A stretch of 64,000 bases of DNA from Epicoccum nigrum (Eukaryota; Ascomycota; Dothideomycetes; Pleosporales; Didymellaceae): positions 1,046,576 to 1,110,575 of the forward strand of contig KZ107838.1 in assembly GCA_002116315.1 (NCBI GenBank), written 5' to 3'. The position numbers and the translations under genes were made by a program. Positions 33,643 through 44,485 of this stretch are shown here, in pieces (within the stretch, counting starts at the first letter, position 1; each line of letters starts with the position of its first letter). The notes beneath the pieces are model-generated. The model saw only the letters and a program-made list of their open reading frames with translations, was not told the origin of the DNA and made no database searches.

Positions 33643-35549
33643 TTACTTGGGGCACTCGCCCTCGTGCGCCCAGTGCTCGCTCACCCAGTCCGTCATGATA
33701 TCCGTGAAGCTCTTGCCCTGCGCATATACCTCTGTGTCGTCGCTTGTATACCTCTGCCCTGTGAACTGTAAAGCCATCAATATCCACTTCTGAATGAACT
33801 CGTTGTACATGAGGTCCACAGTCTGCGGCTCCTCGTCTGCCTTCGCCGGATCAAACCCAACCGCAGATTGTATGCAGTTTGGGACGTTGTAAAAGTCGAT
33901 TCTAGAGTGCACAGTGTCGTCCCCGTCGCTGCCAGCATCATCCTGCGTTGTGTAACCTGGAATGAGCGCTGGCTCATCAGCAAGCATGGGCTTCTGAGTC
34001 CTTCCGGTATCGACATCGATAGAGCGCGAAGATGATAACAGACTGGGACGGAAGCGTGCTGCAGTTACTTCCGGTGGTTGCAGGAACGCGTTAGTCTCCA
34101 TCATTTCCATCACGATCGGCCCTCCGTGGTTCAGAAGCTTGATGACCTGGCTCGCAGCCTTGTAGGGCACATCTTTGATGAGGCGCAGCGGGCTGGTGAA
34201 AGGGGAGACGAGGAATTTGGTGTCCTTGGTGAAAGCGCCTTTAAAGATGTCGAAGCGAATGGCGCCTGTGTTCTGGATGACGAGTGCCTTGCCGCCGCTC
34301 TTAAGACGCGGGAATTCAGCGATTGAGTCTGGCAGCACTTGTTCTTCGATCCAGGAGAGAATGCTTTCTTTGTGCGGGTAAGGGCGTCTGCTGATCCAGA
34401 GGTCGCGTGGAGCGCAACCGTACTTCTTGGTCAGACCGAGAGAATCTCTGGCGTCGCCGATTGCTTTCGAGACGTTCAAGCCGTGCACGGTGGGGAAGCT
34501 TCTCTCGTCCTTGCCGCTGTGGTGGCGCAGCGAGAAGAGGTTGTTGTCGATGTAGCGACGCGAGAAGGTAAGCTTCTGTTTCTGAGAGTTGGCTACACGA
34601 CTGTCCGAGTTGCCTGTGCTGAGCCCGTCAATGGACATGAATCCCAGCGTCTCCATATAGCGACCGCTTTCCAGTGCAACAGACTTGTCATCGAATATCT
34701 TGTAGTCTCTGATGTGCGAATGGCCGCCAAAGAACTGGATCGGCAGATCCGGATGTGCGGCGCGAATGGTAGAGAACAACAGGGCATATTCAGGGGAGCG
34801 GATGTCAACATGGCCGAAGACAACAATTAAATCTAAGTCTTTGTCTTTCAGCGCCTCCTTGAACCAGTCTTCGTTGACCGTGTCTTCGACTCTTGTCACG
34901 ACAGTGTTGTTTGCATTGCCTGTAAAATCGAAGATGAAGCCGAATGCTAAGATACGGATACTCTGGTTCTTAGTGGTGAACTTCTTGTAGCGCGGTGCAA
35001 GTGGTTCTAGGTATCCAGTCTCGGGATCGTAGATATCCAGGTTAGAAGCCAGATAGCTGCCTTGGAAGTCACGGACTGTATGATAGTACTCGCCTTCTGC
35101 AGTGTCTGCCTTGTAGAGTTCGTGATTTCCGGAGCTGATCAGGTCGATTTGTTGCTCTTTGGCAATCTCATAGGTAAACTTGCCTCTTGGCTTGGAGGAG
35201 TCATAGATAGCATTTCCTTCTACTCTGTCTCCGGTATCGACGACGAGGAGGTCAACGCCTTCCGCATCGGCTTTGTCGCGGAGGTGCTTAGCAAAGGAAA
35301 CATAGTCGCCCCAGTCTGCAGAGAAGGATGCTCTGTCACGTGTTAGATGCGGGTGGAAGTAGACAGTGATCGGTAGGTTTACTCTTGCAAGTGGCCTCCC
35401 CACCATCCGTGGACATCAGTGGTATGCAAGAAGTTGAGCTGTGCCCAGGGTAGCTCTCGCAGAGGGGCTGCTATTGGGTCTTGGGCTTCAGGCTGCCTGC
35501 AGGACGCGGCTCCGACCAACGATAAGAACAACGCTGCGCTCTTGAGCAT
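33643..35549 (-). CDS. secreted or vacuolar calcineurin-like phosphoesterase, 5'-nucleotidase family, 618 aa
   Basis: Two exons were inferred: 35549-35383 and 35332-33643, with a 50-nt intron (GTAAAC...TGACAG). Residues 1-19 are a signal peptide (MLKSAALFLSLVGAASC). Metallophosphoesterase motifs follow in order: NFLHTTDVHGWWGGH (D-x-H), VVDTGDRVEGNA (GD), SSGNHELY (GNHE), VVFGHVDI (GH-D/x variant) and FFGGHSHIRDY (GHSH). The C-terminal half resembles the 5'-nucleotidase domain (LVIQNTGAIRFDIFKG). It fits the fungal homologs of yeast YHR202W. The likely reaction is hydrolysis of nucleotides or other phosphate esters with a two-metal centre. It is divergent from RCC1. Confidence 0.88.
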
Positions 35550-35992
35550 GTTGAATGAGAGTTGTGTGACAAACAATACAGGTCGGACGAGATGGAAGGT
35601 GCGGCTGATATTCTAGGCCCGTGCGGGTGACCATCCAGGTGCTGACCTTGGAGCCTAGGTAGGAGATGCTGCCTGTGGCACGACCCAGCACTGCACAGCC
35701 TTTGGAGTCAAACAATAGCAACCCAGCGAAGCCAATAGCCTACAACACGCTGGACAACGATAATGCAAAGCACAAGGAACTCGAGGTGAAACAGGTATTC
35801 GGGGCGCGGTGAATGGATGTCGGGAGCACGGGCTACCCGTGACCCCTGTCGGTTTGAGCATAGCGTTGATGTAACCAGCCCCCGAGCTGCATCGCTCTCG
35901 CACTTTTTTAGACCCACAACACACACCACCAGCGCAACTTGATCCATTTCAACCAAGCTGCACACCACCCATCGATTCTGAACGCACTGAAA
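35550..35992. promoter_or_regulatory. divergent promoter between phosphoesterase and RCC1
   Basis: The 443 bases between two divergent start codons hold both promoters. No specific site is assigned. Confidence 0.45.
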
Positions 35993-37843
35993 ATGGCGCG
36001 TGCTGCAACTGCCCGCGCTGCGAGCGCAAAGCCTATTGCGGCCACAGAAAATAAAGAGAACAAGGTCAATGGCACCGCCGGTACGCATTGCACCATCTAC
36101 CTACAGCTACAGCTGTTGCATTCCTTACTAACCTGTCGCCCAGGTACCCGCCCCAGCCGCGCAAAGACGACAGAGCCAGCGCCCATTACAAACGGTACTG
36201 CTGTGAACGGCGACACTGCTGCAGCGCCCCAGAAGCGTAAATCGCGACGCGTCCCAACAAAGGCATCCCGTGCTGACGACCTCCCAGCTGCTGCGCGCAC
36301 TACCAAGAAGTCGGCAACACCTGCGCCCGCCCCTGCGCCTGCAAAGAAGATGGCAAAGCGCAAGAAGGACGAGGCGAGCGACATCGAGGAGGAGGTCGCG
36401 CCAGAGACGAAGAAAGCGAAGGTCGATGCCCCTAAGGCTGCGCCCAAGGCCAAGAAGGCCGCAGTCGACCCTTCGAAGCCGGTGCCTCGCGGGCCCCGCC
36501 GAGTGCGCGGCAAGAAGACAGAGATCAACGCCATCCGCTACACAGAGCCTCTGAAGGTCTTCGTATTCGGCGAGGGCGGCTCCGGCGAGCTCGGCTTCGG
36601 TGCCACCAAGAAGGCCATCGATGTCAAGCGCCCACGTTACAACGAGCCCTTGAGCAACCAGAACGTCGTTCGCATCGCAGCCGGTGGCATGCACGTTGTT
36701 GCTCTGACCAAGGACAACAAGATCCTCACCTGGGGTGTCAACGACAACGGCGCGCTGGGTCGCGACACATCCAACGCCGATATCAAGCTGCGCGATGTAG
36801 ACGCTGATGAAGACTCCGACTCGGAAGATGAGACTGGCGGCTTGAACGACCTGGAGGCCACGCCCACAGCCATCTCTGCTGATTATTTCCCTGAAGACAC
36901 CGTCTTCGTTGACGTTGCGGCAGGCGACAGCTGCTCGTTTGCTCTCACCACTGAGGGCGCCGTCTACGGCTGGGGTACATTCCGCAAGAACGAGGGCATT
37001 CTCGGATTTGAGAAGGGCAATCACACTGCGCGCTTCCCCGTGTATATTGACGCCGTCACCAAGGTTACGCAGATTGCTTGTGGAACCAACCACGTCCTCG
37101 CTCTCGACAAGACCCAGCACGTTTACGCCTGGGGCAACGGGCAACAGAACCAGCTCGGTCGCCGTGTCACCGAGCGTACCCTCATTGAGTCGCTGCAGCC
37201 GAACCGCGTCGGCTTCCACGACAGCTCAGTCAAGCGCCCCAGCCAGAAGATTGCGCAGATCGCTTGCGGTGACTACCACGGCTTCGCTATCGCAGAAGAC
37301 GGTCACGTCTGGTCGTGGGGAGTCAACAACTACTGCGAGACTGGTATCCCCGAGAATGCTGGTGCCGATGATGCTAGCGTTCTCACTCCGCGCGTCGTTC
37401 ATAGCCTCGAGGGTAAGGACGTCACTTCTATTGCAGGCGGCTCGCACCACAACATCGCCATTACCAAGGACGGTCAGGTTCTCGTCTGGGGCCGCTGTGA
37501 CGGCGCGCAGACCGGCCTTCCAATTGCGACACTGGAGGCTGAGAAGGACGAAGAGAAGGTCCTTCGGAACAACGGGAAACCCAAGATCCTCATCGAGCCT
37601 ACCCCGATTTCCACGCTGAAGGACGTCGTCACCGGCGCCTGTGGTCCCGATCACACCATTGTCATCAACAAGGAGGGCAAGGCATACTCATGGGGTTTCT
37701 CGGCGAACTACCAGACTGGTCAGGGTACTGACGACGACATTGAGGAGGCAACTCTCATTGACAACACTGCCGTACGGGAGACAAAGCTCACGTGGGCCGG
37801 TTGTGGTGGCCAGTACTCAGTGTTGGCCAGTAAGAAGGAGTAA
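35993..37843 (+). CDS. RCC1: RCC1 family Ran guanine nucleotide exchange factor, 595 aa
   Basis: It loads GTP on the nuclear GTPase Ran on chromatin, driving nuclear transport and spindle/nuclear-envelope assembly (SRM1/Pim1 in yeasts). Two exons were inferred: 35993-36080 and 36144-37843, with a 63-nt intron (GTACGC...GCCCAG) and exact phase. Residues 1-165 are a Lys/Ala/Pro-rich basic tail, typical for DNA contact and nuclear import. The seven-bladed propeller follows, seen as repeats around EGGSGELGFG, LTWGVNDNGALGRDT, VYGWGTFRKNEGILGF, IACGTNHVLALD with YAWGNGQQNQLGRR, WSWGVNNYCETG, GSHHNIAITKDGQVLVWG and YSWGFSANYQTGQGTDD. Blade 2 has an acidic insertion (DADEDSDSEDETGG). Length is usual for filamentous fungi. 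Confidence 0.93.
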   Translation: MARAATARAASAKPIAATENKENKVNGTAGTHCTIYLQLQLLHSLLTCRPGTRPSRAKTTEPAPITNGTAVNGDTAAAPQKRKSRRVPTKASRADDLPAAARTTKKSATPAPAPAPAKKMAKRKKDEASDIEEEVAPETKKAKVDAPKAAPKAKKAAVDPSKPVPRGPRRVRGKKTEINAIRYTEPLKVFVFGEGGSGELGFGATKKAIDVKRPRYNEPLSNQNVVRIAAGGMHVVALTKDNKILTWGVNDNGALGRDTSNADIKLRDVDADEDSDSEDETGGLNDLEATPTAISADYFPEDTVFVDVAAGDSCSFALTTEGAVYGWGTFRKNEGILGFEKGNHTARFPVYIDAVTKVTQIACGTNHVLALDKTQHVYAWGNGQQNQLGRRVTERTLIESLQPNRVGFHDSSVKRPSQKIAQIACGDYHGFAIAEDGHVWSWGVNNYCETGIPENAGADDASVLTPRVVHSLEGKDVTSIAGGSHHNIAITKDGQVLVWGRCDGAQTGLPIATLEAEKDEEKVLRNNGKPKILIEPTPISTLKDVVTGACGPDHTIVINKEGKAYSWGFSANYQTGQGTDDDIEEATLIDNTAVRETKLTWAGCGGQYSVLASKKE

Positions 37844-38518
37844 GGCGTGGCATGAAAAAGCGTTTTATTTGCGACCTAAATTGCACATTTCGTCCATCTG
37901 GATTTACTATGACACGCTTGTGGAGGCGTACACTCGGCATGTTGGGCGTTTGGGTGCATAGCGTGGAATAATCATTTTTGCTCGGGTCATGGGAGCAAGG
38001 CATGGTGGACAAGATGGGATCATCTTTTCCGAATGTCTTTGCCACGGTAGCTTTGGATGATTTGTAATAGCACAATGTCATGCTCTGATCTTCGTCTTCA
38101 CACTCAAAGCTCGTTGCCGTTGTAGTAACTGTTTCTTCTTCTTATACCTTACCAGCCGTGAGCCCTCTAAGATGGTTGCGTGTTAGTGCAGAAGACGTAC
38201 CGACAAGATGACATTACCAGCCCAAGCCTAGTGACTTATCGTGTGTGATTCTTGACCTCACGATGCATCCCACGGGCGCAAAGCACTGCTCTTCCAAGCT
38301 CTTGCTCTTGTGCTTTCCCATGGCATTTGTGATTCACGACATCACAGCAAACGCATGCATCGCGTCAAATAGGCAGCGCTTCGAATAGACATCATTGTCA
38401 AAGACCCCAATAGAACATGCCTCGAACCCAAGCTGATCTAGCCACACTTTCCTCCCAGAACGCCTTGTAAATGCTAAACACAGACTCCAGTGTCGCTATC
38501 GCAGAGTTGGGGCGACGA
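37844..38518. other. convergent intergenic region
   Basis: This lies between the 3' ends of RCC1 (plus) and RPB10 (minus). I see no gene. Confidence 0.5.
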
Positions 38519-39039
38519 TTACCGCCCGGCGCGCGCGGCGCGTGCCTGCTCTCGTTCGCTTGCGTTGTACCTAGAAAAGACCGTCAGCCCCTGGCCGGGA
38601 CGCAATGGCCTGCTGGCGATGCACAGTTTGGCGCTGTCGCTCCATTGCCGCGGATTTCTCTTCGCTGGGAACGTACTTGAGGAGCTTCTCGATCAGGTCG
38701 ACGTGGGTGAGGATCATGCGGCGGCAGCAGTAGCGTGTGAGACCGAGCTCGTCGAGGGCGTCACTGTGCGTGGGTTAGGTTAGCCTTTGGATATCGGGTC
38801 TCGGAGTAGATGTAGAGAGGTGGGACTGGGTGTCGCGTCGTAGTGGACGGTGCGCAATAGCAGCGGAGAGGGTGAAGGGAGACCGTACACCTCAAGCTTG
38901 TTCTCTTGGGTCAACATGACCATGTAACGCTCCCAGAGGTCACCGGTGACCTAACCCATTGTCAGTATGCGCCCGCCTCCAGGTACCGAGGTGTCGTGCG
39001 CACCTTGCCGCAGGAGAAGCAACGGATAGGAACAATCAT
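38519..39039 (-). CDS. RPB10: RPB10 (RPABC5), shared subunit of RNA polymerases I, II and III, 78 aa
   Basis: Four short exons, each too small to stand out as an open frame: 39039-39004, 38950-38889, 38763-38677 and 38570-38519. They total 79 codons. The protein starts MIVPIRCFSCGK, giving the first zinc pair C-x2-C. It continues GDLWERYMVMLTQ and LDELGLTRYCCRRMILTHVD, with the second pair in the invariant RYCCRRM motif, then LIEKLLKYN. The last exon adds a basic Ala/Arg-rich tail. It is one of the most conserved polymerase subunits and sits at the assembly platform near RPB3/RPB11. The 5' end faces NAN1, 275 bases away. Confidence 0.95.
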
Positions 39040-39313
39040 TGTGACGAGAGACTAGTGTTTCTGAAGAGTTGAGTGAGCCCCGCGACCGCTTGTTGCTGAG
39101 TGTAGGGACTGTCGTCGATATCGTTGTTGCGCGAAGCTCGCGATGGTCGCTGGCCATCAAAGAAAGTTGCGGGCACGCCAAGAAGGCGGTGAAGGGCTAG
39201 CGTGAATTCGGGTCAAAAAGTTTCGAACCTTTGGATATCGAGCTTGCGCCAGCTGCAGTATACATTCGTTATACGACAATCCTGTCGATTTTTACCTGAG
39301 CGCTAGTCTGACC
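39040..39313. promoter_or_regulatory. divergent promoter of RPB10 and NAN1/UTP17
   Basis: Only 274 bases separate the two start codons. Both genes serve transcription or ribosome biogenesis, so shared growth control is plausible, but no motif is assigned. Confidence 0.5.
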
Positions 39314-42302
39314 ATGGCGGACAGCACTCCCCAGCTGAAGAGGAAGAGGGAAGGCGCGGAGGCGCAGCGGAAGAAGGCAAGGATGCAGAAGATGGCAGAG
39401 GCAGGCGCAGGTCAAGATATGGAAGTTGCTGCGACACCAGCCAAATCGACGCCGAAACCCAAGCAGACTCCCAAGCCGACACCGAAATCGAAGGCTGCCT
39501 CCAACGCGACACCAAAGACCCCAAAAGCAAACAGTGCGAACGATGGCGCAGTCTCCAAATCGAAAGCGAAGAAGCAGAAGTCCAAGGGCTCTGCAGACTG
39601 GTCCGTCTCCTCAGCCCAGGGCGGCTGCTTCTTGCCTCGCGACCCTGTCTTCTCAGCCGACGAGAAGTTCATCCTCCTGGCCACCCAGAAAGCACTCGAA
39701 ATTTACGTCGCTGAGACATCCCTTCTGGCGTACAAGCTGCCAGTAAGCGGCTCTGGTGAAGTCACGGCATATGCACTGTCTGCCACCGATGCAAACCGAG
39801 TTTACGTCGCCGAGTCCACCGGGCTCATCACATTGTGGGACTGGGTGTCCAGGCAGAAAATTGGGCGTTGGGATATTGGCGCTACCGTGCGGAATATGAC
39901 GGTCATCACACACTCTGACGAGGATCTTGTCTACTGCCACGAGCCGGGCAAGAGCCACATTGTCAATGTACACGCTCTGCGAACTGGAGCGCAGGCCTCG
40001 ACCACCGAGCTGAAGCCCATCTTAAAGACAAGCTCAAACATTCTCGATATCCAGGTCTTGCTGCAGGGCAGATTTGTCGTTGTGGCTTGTGGCGATTCGC
40101 TCATGGTCGGCAAACGTCAGAAGCAGAGCAAGACGGCTGTACAGGACTTTGAGTACGTTTGGCGCGAGCTGAAGTTCGCTCAGCGCATTACCACATTCCA
40201 TACCTATGTCCGCGACCCAGCTGAGGTGACTGGAAAGCCTGCGAAGTCGGTCCAGGACCACAGAGACATCATCGACATCGCCATTGGCGACATTTCAGGT
40301 GTACTCCTCTTGTTTGAAGACATCCTATCGAGCTTTGCCGCGATTGAGAGTACTCAGAAGGGAGGCAAGACCAGGGCTGATAACGCTGAGAGCCTAAGAC
40401 CTAAGAAGCTGCATTGGCACAGAGATGCAATTGGATCGGTGAAGTGGTCTTTGGACGGTAAGCACTTTCAATAAAGTTGTGGAGCAACTCTAACACAGTA
40501 CAGGGAACTATATCATCTCAGGAGGCGATGAGACTGTCATCACAATCTGGCAGCTTGCGACCGGAAAACCCCAGCACCTGCCGCATCTTACTGCCGCGAT
40601 CGAGAGCATCGTAGTCTCACCTTCGGGCGCGTCCTACGGTGTTGCGCTTGCGAACAACTCCGTTATCGTCCTGTCAACCACTGAGCTCGAGGCCAAAACG
40701 AACATTATCGGCATCCAGTCTCGCCGAATCGAGATCGAACAACTACCAAAGAATGCCGATGCCGAGTCGCCACCCGCAAACTACGAGATATTCCAGCCAG
40801 TTCCCTTGACTGTTAACCCCACAAACCCGTCAGAGGTTATGTTCTCTGTGCCTTCGTCGCAGCCGCGTCACAGGACTGAAGGACTCCGCCCTGAGCCCTA
40901 CTTGCAGACGTACGATACCGCAAACCAGCACACTGTCTCGAAGCAAGCCCTTACTCGAAACAACGCCACCGACCCAAACCTGACCCCGGAAGGCCGACGA
41001 ATTATTGAGCCCACAGTGACTTTGGCGCAAGTCAGCCATGATGGCGAGTGGCTTGCGACTGTAGATGAGTGGACTCCCCCCCAAGCCGATACTTCCTATC
41101 TTGACGAGGGCATCCCTGAGTTTAGAGAAGAAGAACGCATCCATCGTCGTGAGATATATCTGAAGATCTGGCGGAGAGATGTACCAAGTGGACAGTGGAA
41201 GCTTGAGACCCGTTTGGATGCCCCGCACTTCTTCCAAGATATCTCGGCAAACGGCAAGGTTTTCGATCTGATTGCCGATCCCACCGGACCAGGATTCGCT
41301 ACAGTCGGAGAGGATCATTTTGTCCGCGTGTGGAGGCCAAAGACCAGACTAAGGGATGGTCTGGTTGTACGCGGAGCCGAAAAGCAGGGCCTCATCACTT
41401 GGTCGCTCGACTCCTCAGTTGAGATCAGCGATAAGCTTGACGTGCTCGATGCAGGTGCGAATGCACAGCAGACACTCCCGCTACGGAACTCGCGCTTGGC
41501 ATATTCAGCAGATGGCTCAGTCATTGCTGCTGCTATTTCCTGGGCTTCTGATGAAGATCCCGGTGTTGTTCACCTCATCGATGCGAACACCGCAGCTATC
41601 CAGCGCTCGTTGACGGAAGTGGACGTCGTTGCACTCAGCGGACTTGCTATTCTTGATCGTCATCTGATTGTCGTAGGCGACTCCATTACAGTCTGGGATA
41701 TGGTCCGGGATCAGCTGGTGTACTGTGTTCCTGTAAACACACCTGGTATCGATCGATTCGATCGTATCCCTCTTGTGAAGCTCGCGGTCAACGAGGCCGA
41801 TAGTACTTTTGCTGTTTCGCTTCCCCGCTTCGAAAACAGTAACGCACGTTTCCAGCGATCTTCATCAACAACGCAGATCTTCAAGCCGCAGCAAGTGGGA
41901 GCTGTTTGGTCGACCAAGAACTCGACTGTCAACCTTGCGCTCGCCTCTCGATACAGCGAGCGGGGATACATTACTCTTGACTCTGCAGCTAACATCCGTG
42001 TTATCAGTCCTACCAGTGGCGCGGTGCAACTGCCAACCCCTCCTCCTGAGGAGATTCCAGACCAACCTGCATATACCCAAGCAGATGATAGCATGGACGT
42101 CGAGGACGACGACAACCTGGCATTGCCAACGATTGACAACGTTTTCCATAGCGAGGACAGCGATGCAGTTGTTGTTAAATCTGAGCAGCTGCAGCAGGTA
42201 TTCGAGGAGAGCGGTCAAAGTCACGCCACAGGCTCCTTGACTGCGCTCCTCAGCGCTGTCATAGCATTGCACCAGAAACCTGCATCTCTTCCCTTAAGAT
42301 AG
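39314..42302 (+). CDS. UTP17: Nan1/Utp17 (WDR75) small-subunit processome WD-repeat protein, 980 aa
   Basis: A component of the t-UTP/UtpA complex of the 90S pre-ribosome, needed for early 18S rRNA processing in the nucleolus and for rDNA transcription. Two exons were inferred: 39314-40457 and 40504-42302, with a 46-nt intron ending in CAG; 981 codons. The N-terminal 95 residues are Lys/Pro/Ala-rich and basic (nucleolar type). Two WD40 propellers follow; visible strands include AESTGLITLWDWVSRQKIGRWD, HRDAIGSVKWSLDGNYIISGG, GDETVITIWQLATGKPQHLP, TVGEDHFVRVWRPKT and GDSITVWDMVRDQLVYCVP. The C-terminus is acidic and then helical, as in Nan1. Length is normal for Pezizomycotina. Confidence 0.88.
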
Positions 42303-42833
42303 CGAGCATCCAAAGCATTTTTATTTCCGTGCTTCAAACCTTTTAGATCTGTCAAGACCATGCTTTAGTGACAGTACTGGCTAGCTCGAACGCTAGTCGT
42401 ACCCTGATGTCCTGAACCCATCTGCGCATCTCATCTGATGTCTCTTTAACTCGAACTGAAACCCTCGGAACTGTGCAGCATATCCAGCATCTGTTGTCCA
42501 CAATTTTGGCGCGTGGCGTGAATGTCACAGCCTCGTTGCGTCTTGGCGAGGCCGCTGCGGCCTTCGGACTGGCTAACATGTGAAACAAGGCACCTTCCAA
42601 TGGATGACCCCTCAACTTCTCCGCGACCACAAAGCGCGCGAATCACCGCAACGGACAACACCATACTGTCGCCTTGAACATGAAATACGCTTGGCAAAGT
42701 TCTTAGCAAGCTCGTGATAGGCTATCTACAGCGGCACGCTTCGAGTTACAGCGGGACCATCCGTCCACGGAGAATCGCCGATGAATGGCTTCAATATAGT
42801 AGTCGTTTGTAAGCACGAAACAGGTTAAGCCAC
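42303..42833. other. intergenic region
   Basis: 3' flank of UTP17 and promoter of the PI-PLC-like gene. Minus-strand frames of about 90 residues here show no features. Confidence 0.5.
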
Positions 42834-44485
42834 ATGCCCGGTCATTATGAAGCCACCGGAAGGGCAAGTCTCGTGGGCGGCCTGCTCTTTGGCGGAGGAG
42901 CGGTGGGCTTTTGCGTTGATGCGAACTGCCTTAAAGAGCCTGATACCCAGCATGTCATCCAAGACAGCAACATCGAATACACACCCATCGACCACAACAA
43001 TTCAAAAAACGGCATCATGGGCTACGGTGGTGCTTTGACATTGGTGAACGGGTCCCCTTTCGAGTGGACGTTGAGCAGTCAGACTTCGTACCAGATGGAT
43101 ACTTGGAAGTGGCCAAATGTCGGTGCGGGTAAGATTGGCAATTCAAAGAACACGTCCTTGTATAATGATACTTACATTAGGCAGGAAAGGCAGCCAGGGT
43201 TTATGTTGAGTTTGAGACGAAGTGGTTCGCGAAGGACGATGCTGGTGAAGCATACTATGACATCGCGGGAACCTCAGAGAAGTTTTCGATACTTGGGAAG
43301 AAACCCAAAGACTATCAACTCACCATCTCGTTGACCGACATGGAAACCAAGCAAAGTCCAAAGGGGTCGAAGGTTGATCTTGGCTTCCGTCACGACGCAG
43401 CCGTCAACTGGATCATGTCAACAGACGAAGCTGGGAAATGGTGGTCGAACAGCGGGACGTATGTTGACTGGATGCAGCAGAGTATGGGGTCCTTGGCAAA
43501 CAGGACGTTGAAACACATATGTATGCCGGGAAGCCACGATGCTGGCATGGGGAAATTCAATCCGGGGACCGTCGGAGCCCACTTTGCCAACACGCAAACA
43601 CAATACCTGGATTTCAAAGGACAACTCGAGGCTGGATCCCGTTACTTTGATCTCCGACCTGTTATCTCAAACGGCGACTGGGTGGCTGGACACTACAGCG
43701 GCTTGGATGTAGGCGACGATGCTGTGTGGGTTGGTGGTAACGGTCAGTCAATCGACGAGATCATCAAACAAGTGAACGACTTTACCTCGGAGTATAAGGA
43801 ACTTGTAATCATCAACCTCAGCCACACGCTCGACACAGATCACGACTACAAGGAGCTGAACCAAGACCAGTGGAACAAACTCTTCGACAAGCTCAAAGGC
43901 ATCAAAAACCGATACACCGTTGACGACCCCAAAGACACAGATTTCTCCGGAAAAGTTCTCGGGGACTTCATCACGGATCGCGCGTCCGTGTTTGTAGTTG
44001 CACAACTCCCATCTGGAATCAAGCTTGGGGATTATGCACAGCAAGGCTTCTTCGAAAGCAAGCACTTTCCCTTCTACGACTCGTACAGCAACAGCAACGA
44101 CGTAAAAACCATGCGCGAAGACCAACTCAAGAAGCTCTCGACGGAGCGCAACATCGTCTCCGACTCCAAGTCGCTGAAGGACAGGTTCCACGTCCTCTCC
44201 TGGACGCTCACCCAGCAGGCCGAAGACGTGCTCAATCTCGACCGGGCAATCCTGAATCTGAACGCCGAAGCTTTCGATGACCTGGTCGAGAAGGCGTGGA
44301 ATGGGTTCACGCCTGAAAGTTTTCCCAACGTGCTGTTCGTCGATGCGCTGGGCATCCGGGACAAAAGCGTGGTGTTTCCATTCGATAAACCGAGGCAAGT
44401 GCCTGTCAATAACGATATTGTTGCGCTGGCTATTGCGGTCAACAATGGGTTGGCGGGGCGGAATAAGGTCATCACGGGGAAGTGA
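42834..44485 (+). CDS. PI-PLC X-domain phosphodiesterase-like protein, 531 aa
   Basis: Two exons were inferred: 42834-43128 and 43185-44485, with a GTAAGA...GGCAG intron; 532 codons. Residues about 30-170 form a beta-rich domain (GALTLVNGSPFEWTLSS, ARVYVEFETKWFAKDDAG, YQLTISLTDMETK) that looks like a sandwich or lectin-like module. The PI-PLC X-like barrel follows: HICMPGSHDAGMG with the first catalytic His, GSRYFDLRPV with the metal-site region, HYSGLDVGDD and LVIINLSHTLD. This resembles bacterial-type phosphatidylinositol-specific phospholipase C, which cleaves the phosphodiester bond. Fungal proteins of this form are poorly studied. No clear signal peptide is seen, only a Gly-rich hydrophobic stretch (SLVGGLLFGGGAVGF) near the start. 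Confidence 0.85.

Noticed and set aside
36128..37219. 363-codon frame antisense to RCC1
   Set aside because: It runs opposite the conserved RCC1 repeats and has no recognisable domain or start context.
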